DNA of 7,786 nucleotides from Actinomycetota bacterium. Lineage in GTDB: Bacteria; Margulisbacteria; Marinamargulisbacteria; SXXA01. The translations under genes and the position numbers were made by a program. Positions 1-5,290 of this stretch are shown piece after piece. Location: contig SXXA01000035.1 of the NCBI GenBank assembly GCA_005791325.1, positions 1 to 7,786 on the forward strand, written 5' to 3'. Position 1 is the first letter of the stretch. The number at the start of each line of letters is the position of its first letter. The notes beneath the pieces were generated by a model. It was given only the letters and a program-made list of their open reading frames with translations, searched no databases and was not told where the DNA came from.

Positions 1-566
1 CCGAGATTGACCCTATTTGTGCGTTGCAGGCGGCGATGGAGGGGTTTGAGGTAACAACTGTTGAGTCTACTTTGTCGCGAGCTGATATTTTTGTGACCGC
101 TACGGGTAATCGCGATGTCATTACGGTTGATCATATGCGGGCTATGAAAGATCAAGCCATTGTGTGTAACATTGGTCACTTTGATAATGAAATTCAGGTC
201 GATGCATTACAAAATGTGGCAACCCGACTTACCATTAAGCCACAAGTTGATCGGTATGAGTTTGCGGATGGTCGTGTCATTTATTTGTTGGCAGAGGGCA
301 GGTTGGTTAATTTGGGTTGTGCGAATGGACACCCATCATTTGTGATGAGTACCTCATTTACCAATCAAGTATTGGCGCAAATTAAGTTGTGGACCGAAAC
401 CCATCCGATTGGGGTAGAAACGTTGCCCAAAGCATTAGATGAAGAGGTGGCTCGATTGCATTTGGGGCAATTGGGGGTTCAATTAACCGTCCTTACACCA
501 GATCAGGCTGCGTATATCGGGGTGGAAGCGAAAGGCCCCTACAAGCCAACTCATTATCGGTATTAG
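1..566 (+). CDS. ahcY: S-adenosylhomocysteine hydrolase (adenosylhomocysteinase), C-terminal part, 5' end outside window
   Basis: This enzyme splits S-adenosylhomocysteine to adenosine and homocysteine in the cytoplasm, using tightly bound NAD, and so relieves product inhibition of methyltransferases. The reading frame is open from base 3 with no start codon, so the gene is cut by the window edge. About 187 residues of a usual 430 or so are present. Family signatures seen in order are EIDPICALQAAMEG, the Rossmann-fold stretch DIFVTATGN, VCNIGHFDNEI, KPQVDRY, LLAEGRLVNLGCA, GHPSFVMSTSFTNQVLAQ, LDEEVARLHL, and the terminal GPYKPTHYRY. In known structures the Lys and Tyr of that tail reach into the NAD site of the neighbouring subunit. 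LGCANGHPS has Asn where Thr is usual, a mild change. The stop is TAG at 564-566. pth follows after 15 bases on the same strand, so co-transcription is likely. The promoter lies outside the window. Identity is very secure. Confidence 0.97.
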   Translation, partial: EIDPICALQAAMEGFEVTTVESTLSRADIFVTATGNRDVITVDHMRAMKDQAIVCNIGHFDNEIQVDALQNVATRLTIKPQVDRYEFADGRVIYLLAEGRLVNLGCANGHPSFVMSTSFTNQVLAQIKLWTETHPIGVETLPKALDEEVARLHLGQLGVQLTVLTPDQAAYIGVEAKGPYKPTHYRY

Positions 567-581
567 CCTTTGGGGCAATCC

Positions 582-1118
582 ATGAAAATAGTAGTGGGTT
601 TGGGTAATGTAGGGGGGGCTTATGATGGAACGAGGCACAATATTGGATTTTGGGTAGTGGATTCACTGGCCAAGGTATATTCAGACTTGCCTAGTTGGGA
701 TAAGCGGTATCGGGCACTTTGGATGCGCTGTCGAATTCAAGATCAGCCTATCGGGGTACTCAAGCCTACCACCTATATGAATCGATCGGGTGAGGCTGTA
801 TTGTCTGCCATGACAGCTTTACGCATACCAGCACGTTCTTTTTTAATTATTTACGACGATTTTGATTTGCCTTTGGGAACGATTCGGTATCGCGAATCTG
901 GATCTGGTGGAAGTCATAACGGAATGAGATCTGTTGTGAATCAGTTAGGGATTTCTATTCCTCGTTTGCGAATTGGGATTGGCCCTAAGCCAGCTGGGGA
1001 TGACACCAGTCAATTTGTATTAACTCGTTTTACAACAGAAGAAATGGATGCTTTGGATCAACAACTGCCACTGATTCAAGAGCGTATTTTTAATTGGATC
1101 ACCAATGATCATAACTAG
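582..1118 (+). CDS. pth: peptidyl-tRNA hydrolase
   Basis: Pth cleaves the ester bond of peptidyl-tRNAs that drop off stalled ribosomes and recycles the tRNA; it is a small cytoplasmic monomer. The product is 178 residues, close to the usual 180-200. Expected active-site residues are all visible: Asn9 (GLGN), His19 (TRHN), Asn67 (KPTTYMN), Asp92 (YDDFDLP) and Asn113 (GSHNG), followed by LRIGIG at about 129-134. One oddity is GLGNVG where nearly all family members have GLGNPG; spacing to the catalytic His is normal, so this is a substitution, not a frameshift. An in-frame TTG lies at 570, but ATG 582 is preferred. The protein then starts MKIVVGLGN as homologues do, and GGGG at 572-575 sits 6 bases upstream as a weak ribosome-binding site. 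It probably shares the ahcY transcript. The stop is TAG at 1116-1118. Confidence 0.95.
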   Translation: MKIVVGLGNVGGAYDGTRHNIGFWVVDSLAKVYSDLPSWDKRYRALWMRCRIQDQPIGVLKPTTYMNRSGEAVLSAMTALRIPARSFLIIYDDFDLPLGTIRYRESGSGGSHNGMRSVVNQLGISIPRLRIGIGPKPAGDDTSQFVLTRFTTEEMDALDQQLPLIQERIFNWITNDHN

Positions 1119-1190
1119 CTGGTTTTTGTGACATTTTTTTGCTATATTTAAAAAATTATTATTTTTATCTCTTATTAAAGGTTTAACACC
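1119..1190 (+). promoter_or_regulatory. A+T-rich leader of the orphan gene, probable promoter and ribosome-binding site
   Basis: This 72-base gap between pth and the unknown gene is extremely A+T-rich from about 1123 to 1180. TATATT at 1143-1148 is a fair -10 element but has no good -35 at the right distance. GTGACA at 1128-1133 resembles a -35, yet no -10 lies 16-18 bases after it, so the exact promoter is uncertain. AAAGGT at 1177-1182 with an 8-base spacer to ATG 1191 is a convincing ribosome-binding site and supports that start. I find no G+C-rich hairpin that would end the ahcY-pth transcript, so read-through into the next gene is possible. Confidence 0.4.
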
Positions 1191-1619
1191 ATGTGGATTC
1201 GTTTATCTAACTTAAATCTAACTCGTAGTTCAGTCTTTAGAACAATAACATTTCCGACTCGTAACACAATCCAAGTTACCGGTCCTCTTCCCGGTCCTCA
1301 CGTTGCCTTACAACATCTAGCACCCTCTCCTTTCGTGCCTTTTAGTGTCGATCCATTTTCTGGGACTAACTCAGGAAGCCTAGTGAATACCACTGTTCCT
1401 GCTAGTTTGCGTTTCGCTACAGGCTCAAATCCTTCTCCTACCGGTGGTGCGCGTAGGCGTGTCAATCAAGACCCAAGTAATTCTCCTACAAATGTTTCTC
1501 CTGCAAATCCTCCTCCTATGGGGCAATCCCAATTATCTTCGTCTTCTCCTATCGGTGCTGCGCTTACGAGTTTCATGCCAACAAGTTACCGTCGTGGAGT
1601 AACTCCTTCTGTGTTTGTA
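1191..1619 (+). other. Lys- and Glu-free low-complexity segment of the orphan protein
   Basis: This is residues 1-143 of the unknown protein. Direct reading gives zero Lys, zero Glu and two Asp, with Arg as the main charged residue (RRR at 88-90). Two in-frame DNA duplications are visible. The first is a 9-base word, CCGGTCCTC, at 1279-1287 and 1291-1299, period 12, encoding the GPLPGP stretch. The second is a 21-base pair of copies at 1432-1452 and 1543-1563, 19 of 21 identical, encoding SPTGGA and SPIGAA. These suggest growth of a linker by small duplications. Confidence 0.6.
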
Positions 1620-2585
1620 AAGTGTCAGCCTGTTCTTAGAGCTATTAGAAAAGAATTTATGCCCCCCCAAGTACAGAATTCTGGTTCAATTGTGATAAAC
1701 CTTCTTAGAGGGATTCTTTCGGGGGCTCAAGAAGAAAGTAAGTCGGAAGTGGAACGTACGGAAGCGCAACGTGAGCGTGATAAGCATTATACGAGTACAT
1801 TTCTTGACTACATGAATAGCCTTGATGATTATGAAAAAAAAGTTGCGGCTTCGGTCATACTTAATGAATGTGATCCAATTCGTATTAGACTTAGCCAGTT
1901 TCAAGATTTATCGTCGGACCCTACTCATCGCGAACATATGGTTAAAATCATTCAATTCTGTAAAGAACAGTTGCCTGAAATTAGAGAATATCAGGAATCA
2001 TCTGCAAAACTTATATCGCTTTATTTGATCAGTTATTCTGACCTTAAAAGTACAGAGGATTCGGAGATTCTTAATAGGCATAATAAAACAAAGGAAGTTT
2101 TAGTTAATTCATTATTTTCTGATATTAAAAATTCGTTTTTTCCATTGCGGGTAACTTCTAAGGGCCTAAAGGAGAGTCATAAAGACGAGCATAGGAAAGG
2201 GCTAGACTTTATTCAACGCATGAATCAGGTGCCGAGATTCCCCTCGGAAGAAAAAAATGCATTAAAGAAAGAGATTAAAGATACTTTACTTGAATTTGCT
2301 GAGCAACAATTGAACGATGCTGTTGCCAATGAACCGGAGGATTTAAAAGAACTTTTACGACAACATGTTACAGACACCTTGAGAGCTCTTGGTGATAAAC
2401 TTGATAAAGAGCTATTTTCTGACCAACTCTGTCTAAGCCCTTTTTATACTAGTGAACCTATCGATTTCTCTGATTTATATCAAGCACAAAATGATATAAC
2501 AATGCAACAGCTCGATGAGATTGAAAAGATGAGATTGAAAAGCAGCGGGGTTCATAGTTGGTGGTTTTATTTAGGTATGGGTTAG
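1191..2585 (+). CDS. unrecognised 464-residue protein: disordered Ser/Pro/Asn-rich N-terminus, charged helical C-terminus
   Basis: I do not recognise this protein and assign no function. Residues 1-143 contain no Lys and no Glu and only two Asp (54 and 94). They are rich in Ser, Thr, Asn and Pro, and 24 of residues 77-120 are Pro, Ser or Asn, so the segment is probably disordered. From Lys144 the character changes abruptly: a short hydrophobic stretch (about 164-178), a highly charged helix (about 179-199), then Lys/Glu-rich predicted helices to about 450, especially 354-410. The end is SWWFYLGMG. There is no clear signal peptide, lipobox or long membrane helix, so it is probably cytoplasmic or exported by a non-Sec route. 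The start has a good ribosome-binding site (AAAGGT, 8-base spacer). Twelve of 28 Arg codons are AGA/AGG against 1 of 16 in asd, and 2041-2160 is only 28% G+C, which suggests different ancestry. A secreted effector or lineage-specific structural protein are possibilities, but neither is shown. That it is coding is likely, from its length, start signal and amphipathic helices. Confidence 0.8.
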   Translation: MWIRLSNLNLTRSSVFRTITFPTRNTIQVTGPLPGPHVALQHLAPSPFVPFSVDPFSGTNSGSLVNTTVPASLRFATGSNPSPTGGARRRVNQDPSNSPTNVSPANPPPMGQSQLSSSSPIGAALTSFMPTSYRRGVTPSVFVKCQPVLRAIRKEFMPPQVQNSGSIVINLLRGILSGAQEESKSEVERTEAQRERDKHYTSTFLDYMNSLDDYEKKVAASVILNECDPIRIRLSQFQDLSSDPTHREHMVKIIQFCKEQLPEIREYQESSAKLISLYLISYSDLKSTEDSEILNRHNKTKEVLVNSLFSDIKNSFFPLRVTSKGLKESHKDEHRKGLDFIQRMNQVPRFPSEEKNALKKEIKDTLLEFAEQQLNDAVANEPEDLKELLRQHVTDTLRALGDKLDKELFSDQLCLSPFYTSEPIDFSDLYQAQNDITMQQLDEIEKMRLKSSGVHSWWFYLGMG

Positions 2586-2592
2586 AGAATGA

Positions 2593-2650
2593 CGGAAGCC
2601 TACGAATAGCGAAATAAAATGGGCACGTAATTTGATTCTGCCCGATTCCG
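2593..2650. terminator. nested inverted repeats in the convergent gap, possible bidirectional 3' end structure
   Basis: The 111 bases between the orphan gene (plus strand) and the methyltransferase (minus strand) must contain both transcript ends. CGGAA at 2593-2597 pairs with TTCCG at 2646-2650. Inside it GGGCA at 2621-2625 pairs with TGCCC at 2639-2643 around a 13-base loop. Each stem is only 5 base pairs and no run of T follows on either strand, so this is not a standard intrinsic terminator. Nothing else in 2586-2696 looks like a gene. Confidence 0.25.
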
Positions 2651-2696
2651 CCAGTTCAGATATTTCAGAACCTGATATCATTGTTTATTCTTATCA

Positions 2697-3296
2697 TCAT
2701 CGTTTATAAAGCACCAGTAAAAAGTCGTTGTTTAAATAACCATGTTGCAAGGTAACAAAGGGTGTGAGAGAGAATCCCCATCCCATGGCTTTTTGTGGCG
2801 ATATGTATTTCAATTTGGATATTTGATTAGAAATAGGGGTATGACTCGATAAAAACGTTATACACACTGCAATTTCAACTTGTTCTAACCAGTGAGCCAT
2901 CCATCTTGATAAGGTGACCCAATAGCAAGGAATATCATGATTGGCCAAGCCAATGGCTGTAATAATATCCACTGGTTCATGATAATCCGATGCGTACCCC
3001 ACACCAAAGTTCCCCTCTGGGAAACGCATTTTTGCACACTCAATCATTCTAGAACTACTATCAATCCCTTTATACTGAGTTTGAATTTGATTTTTTTTCA
3101 AAAAACCGTACCATTCCCCATCCCCACATCCAATATCCAATAAAGTGGTATGCTGTAATGGGACACTCGTGGTAACTGCCTCGTATCGAGCCAATTGAGA
3201 TGATCGACTGGCCCATCCACATCGTTGGTACGATTCCTTATACTCAAGCGCCCATTGGTTATAATCAGGCCACGCAGGTACGCTACATAAACTCAT
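2697..3296 (-). CDS. class I SAM-dependent methyltransferase, substrate unknown
   Basis: The 199-residue product looks like a small Rossmann-fold methyltransferase. Motif I, LLDIGCGDGEW, is at 52-62 and binds S-adenosylmethionine. GIDSS at 77-81 supplies the acidic residue for the ribose hydroxyls, followed by the typical MIECAKMRFP helix. Motif III-like strands follow (DIITAIGLANHD at 110-121), and the last strand is DFLLVLYKR. The N-terminal WALEYKESYQR resembles the lid helix of the Methyltransf_11/25 type. The substrate cannot be read from sequence. It is the last gene of the dapB-asd operon: its ATG (3296-3294) overlaps the asd stop as ATGA. I see no ribosome-binding site just upstream, so it is probably translated by re-initiation after asd. 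The next in-frame Met is residue 84, beyond motif I, so the start is secure. A role in lysine metabolism is suggested only by position. Confidence 0.85.
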   Translation of the reverse strand: MSLCSVPAWPDYNQWALEYKESYQRCGWASRSSQLARYEAVTTSVPLQHTTLLDIGCGDGEWYGFLKKNQIQTQYKGIDSSSRMIECAKMRFPEGNFGVGYASDYHEPVDIITAIGLANHDIPCYWVTLSRWMAHWLEQVEIAVCITFLSSHTPISNQISKLKYISPQKAMGWGFSLTPFVTLQHGYLNNDFLLVLYKR

Positions 3297-4306
3297 CGGT
3301 GTCGATTGGCTAATAATAACTCCAAAATTTGAACGGCATTTAATGCCGCTCCCTTTCGCAAATTGTCACCCACACACCAAAAGCACAACCCATTCTCTTG
3401 AGACAAATCCACCCGAATCCGCCCAACTGCCACCTCATCCTTACCGGATAGCGCCCGTGGTGTGGGGTATACTTGTTGGCTAGGGTCGTCCATCACCACC
3501 ACGCCAGGGGCTAACTCCAATACCCGGCGGGCCTCTGTTACAGAGATCGGTTGATCGGTTTGGATGCTCACCGCCTCACTGTGGCTAATAAAAACGGGGA
3601 CCCGTACTGCCGTTGCCGCAACTGGTAAAGTGGGGCATCCTAATATTTTTCGCGTTTCGTTGGTCACTTTCATCTCTTCTTTGGTGTAGCCATTGTCTAA
3701 AAATGAATCAATTTGTGGAATCAAATTAAATGCAATGGGGTGGCTAAATACACTCGGCTCTTGGGTAACCCCATTTAAATTTGAACGGGACTGTGATTCC
3801 AGTTCTTGCAAGGCGGATTTGCCTGCCCCCGATACCGATTGATACGTGGCGACAGACACTCGTTTTAATCCCGCTGCTTTTAAGAGTGGGTTTAATACCA
3901 CCACCAATTGGGCGGTTGAACAGTTGGGGTTGGCAATAATACCCGTATGAGCATGAACCGCATCTGGATTGACTTCGGGTACCACCAATGGAACCGAAGG
4001 ATCTAATCTAAAATACGAACTATTATCAATCACCACACAGCCCTTCGATGCCGCAACAGGCGCGTATTGAGCTGCAATGGCGCCCCCCGCTGAAAATAGG
4101 GCATAATCGACACCGTCAAACGATGAATCATCCAGTGTGGACACAGTTAGGGTATCATTTCCAAATGGAATTTGACTACCGCTAGATCGTTCGGAGGCCA
4201 ACGCCACAACAGTTGTCATTCCAGCAGGCTGTCGCTCCGCTAAAATACTCGCCATTTCACGGCCAACAACACCAGTGGCACCAACCACTGCTACTACAAT
4301 ACTCAT
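3293..4306 (-). CDS. asd: aspartate-semialdehyde dehydrogenase
   Basis: Asd reduces L-4-aspartyl phosphate with NADPH to aspartate semialdehyde, the branch point to lysine/diaminopimelate, threonine and methionine; it is cytoplasmic and usually a dimer. The 337-residue length matches the family. The NADP-binding loop GATGVVG is at 9-15, and SAGGAIAAQYAP is at 72-83. The catalytic Cys129 lies in ANPNCST, Gln156 in ATYQSVSGAGKSAL, and the acid/base His242 in RVPVFISHSEAV. GDNLRKGAALNAVQ is at 313-326. All key residues are present, so the enzyme should be active. Start ATG 4306-4304 overlaps the dapB stop as ATGA, with AGGAGA at 4317-4312 and a 5-base spacer as ribosome-binding site. Its stop overlaps the methyltransferase start in the same way. 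It is presumably expressed from the dapB promoter. Confidence 0.97.
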   Translation of the reverse strand: MSIVVAVVGATGVVGREMASILAERQPAGMTTVVALASERSSGSQIPFGNDTLTVSTLDDSSFDGVDYALFSAGGAIAAQYAPVAASKGCVVIDNSSYFRLDPSVPLVVPEVNPDAVHAHTGIIANPNCSTAQLVVVLNPLLKAAGLKRVSVATYQSVSGAGKSALQELESQSRSNLNGVTQEPSVFSHPIAFNLIPQIDSFLDNGYTKEEMKVTNETRKILGCPTLPVAATAVRVPVFISHSEAVSIQTDQPISVTEARRVLELAPGVVVMDDPSQQVYPTPRALSGKDEVAVGRIRVDLSQENGLCFWCVGDNLRKGAALNAVQILELLLANRHR

Positions 4307-4317
4307 GATGATCTCCT
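4303..4317 (-). promoter_or_regulatory. dapB-asd junction: ATGA overlap with ribosome-binding site inside dapB
   Basis: On the minus strand the sequence reads AGGAGA (4317-4312), five bases, then ATGA. AGG and AGA are the Arg-Arg codons near the end of DapB (NRRSS) and at the same time form the Shine-Dalgarno element for asd. The asd start ATG shares bases with the dapB stop TGA. This layout favours coupled translation and fixes the asd start. Confidence 0.85.
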
Positions 4318-5079
4318 ATTTATTGGGGTGGGCTTAGATGGGGTATTGGCAACGTGGGCCAATACATCATCCAATCGACTAACAAGGCCAATCATGGACG
4401 GGGCTTGTCGAATACACAACAATAATCCGGGCATAAACGCCTCACGACTGATGGTATCGTGGCGAATCGTCAAGGTTTGACCCAATTCCCCAAATATCAC
4501 AGATTGTGAGGCCACAAACCCATCTAAGCGAACCGAATGAATGGGAACCCCATAGTGGCAATCACCCCTACCTGGGCCATCAATGCGATGGGCATTTAAT
4601 GTAGGATTCCCTTGGTGGAGTTCTTGAGCGGTTTGGATAGCCGTACCCGATGGGGAGTCGGCCTTAAGGGGGTGATGATACTCGATAATCTCAACCGAGG
4701 GCATAAAGGATACCAATTCTCGGGCCATTTTCATCATCATGACAGCCCCAATTGCAAAATTAGGAATAATCATGGCCACCCGTTTTTGTGACTGTGCCAC
4801 TGCGTCTATTTCCGACAGCTGGTCAGATGTAAATCCGGTGGTGCCTACCACGGCATGGCAACCCTGTTTTAAAATGGTGAGTGTATTGGTATAGCCCACG
4901 CTGGGGTGGGTAAGATCGACCACCACATCAGGTTGTTGTGAGATAATCGTTGCATCCAAATCATCACCGTTACGTAAGCCACCCACCAGAGTTAGATCAG
5001 ATTCCGATGAGATGGCGTGTTTGGCGGCTTGGCCCATTTTACCTGTTATTCCATTGATTAAAACCCGTAACTGTTCCAT
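4303..5079 (-). CDS. dapB: 4-hydroxy-tetrahydrodipicolinate reductase
   Basis: DapB reduces 4-hydroxy-tetrahydrodipicolinate with NAD(P)H to tetrahydrodipicolinate in lysine and diaminopimelate synthesis; it is a cytoplasmic tetramer. The 258 residues are slightly below the length of E. coli DapB. The nucleotide loop GITGKMG is at 10-16, followed by VVVDLTHPS (52-60) and VGTTGF (78-83). The catalytic signature EYHHPLKADSPSGTA (133-147) gives catalytic His135 and Lys139, with the SGTA loop that grips the substrate. The C-terminal part has GVPIHSVRLDG and GELGQTLTIRH, as expected. Start ATG 5079 has AGGAGGT at 5089-5083, a strong but close ribosome-binding site (about 4 bases after GGAGG). It is first in the operon, with a promoter at 5150-5121. 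The tail after about residue 245 is not a conserved part, and its last codons double as the asd ribosome-binding site. Confidence 0.97.
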   Translation of the reverse strand: MEQLRVLINGITGKMGQAAKHAISSESDLTLVGGLRNGDDLDATIISQQPDVVVDLTHPSVGYTNTLTILKQGCHAVVGTTGFTSDQLSEIDAVAQSQKRVAMIIPNFAIGAVMMMKMARELVSFMPSVEIIEYHHPLKADSPSGTAIQTAQELHQGNPTLNAHRIDGPGRGDCHYGVPIHSVRLDGFVASQSVIFGELGQTLTIRHDTISREAFMPGLLLCIRQAPSMIGLVSRLDDVLAHVANTPSKPTPINRRSS

Positions 5080-5120
5080 GTGACCTCCTGATTATTGAGA
5101 CCAAGCTAATAATAATGGCT

Positions 5121-5150
5121 ACTATATCAGATTAAATTAAATATCGGCAA
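5121..5150 (-). promoter_or_regulatory. sigma70-like promoter of the dapB-asd-methyltransferase operon
   Basis: Reading the minus strand, TTGCCG (5150-5145) is a 4/6 match to the -35 consensus. After an 18-base A+T-rich spacer comes TATAGT (5126-5121), 5/6 to the -10 consensus, preceded by TGA as an extended -10. The predicted start of transcription is near 5114, giving a leader of about 35 bases, too short for a lysine riboswitch. It is the only promoter I see for the three genes. Confidence 0.6.
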
Positions 5151-5181
5151 AATGGACATCCATGTTTTACAATTATATTCT

Positions 5182-5206
5182 GCGGGGTGGTGGACGTCAC
5201 AACCGC
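5182..5206. repeat. G+C-rich inverted repeat between divergent promoters, possible operator
   Basis: GCGG at 5182-5185 pairs with CCGC at 5203-5206, and inside it GTG at 5190-5192 pairs with CAC at 5198-5200 around GACGT. The block stands out as G+C-rich in an otherwise A+T-rich control region and lies just upstream of the lipoprotein promoter. A separate perfect 8-base palindrome, GCAATTGC, is at 5208-5215 and overlaps the -35 element. Either could bind a regulator, but no factor is identified. Confidence 0.3.
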
Positions 5207-5211
5207 TGCAA

Positions 5212-5241
5212 TTGCCACTCATGCAAGTTTTAGATTACAAT
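5212..5241 (+). promoter_or_regulatory. sigma70-like promoter of the Ig-repeat lipoprotein gene
   Basis: TTGCCA (5212-5217, 5/6 to the -35 consensus), an 18-base spacer and TACAAT (5236-5241, 5/6 to the -10 consensus) form a good promoter. Transcription would start near 5248 and leave a leader of about 43 bases. GGGGTGA at 5280-5286 is the ribosome-binding site, 4 bases before ATG 5291. A second -10-like hexamer, TATACT at 5248-5253, lacks a matching -35. Confidence 0.55.
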
Positions 5242-5290
5242 ATTCGATATACTAATGTAGGGGACAGTATCACACTGGCGGGGTGAAAAA

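Noticed and set aside
570..584. TTG start at 570 giving Pth four extra residues
   Set aside because: Homologues start at MK-I/L-V-V-G-L-G-N, and the GGGG element at 572-575 is placed for ATG 582, not for TTG 570.
1128..1148. GTGACA plus TATATT as a -35/-10 pair before the orphan gene
   Set aside because: The spacing is only 9 bases, so they cannot work together; only the general A+T-rich leader is reported.
1686..1904. 72-codon minus-strand open frame in the orphan gene
   Set aside because: No start signal or family resemblance; Phe/Ile/Lys-rich antisense of an A+T-rich coding region.
1822..2028. 68-codon +1-frame open frame overlapping the orphan gene, spanning a run of eight A at 1834-1841 that could suggest programmed slippage
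   Set aside because: The main frame continues sensibly across the A run, there is no stimulatory structure visible, and the alternative product is lysine/isoleucine-rich as expected for A+T-rich noise.
3085..3110. A/T homopolymer inverted repeat (T run followed by A run) in the methyltransferase gene
   Set aside because: It encodes the Lys/Asn/Gln-rich FLKKNQIQ stretch in frame; no G+C stem, so not a terminator.
5080..5120. Riboswitch or attenuator (for example a lysine riboswitch) before dapB
   Set aside because: The predicted leader is only about 35 bases, with no conserved core or terminator hairpin.
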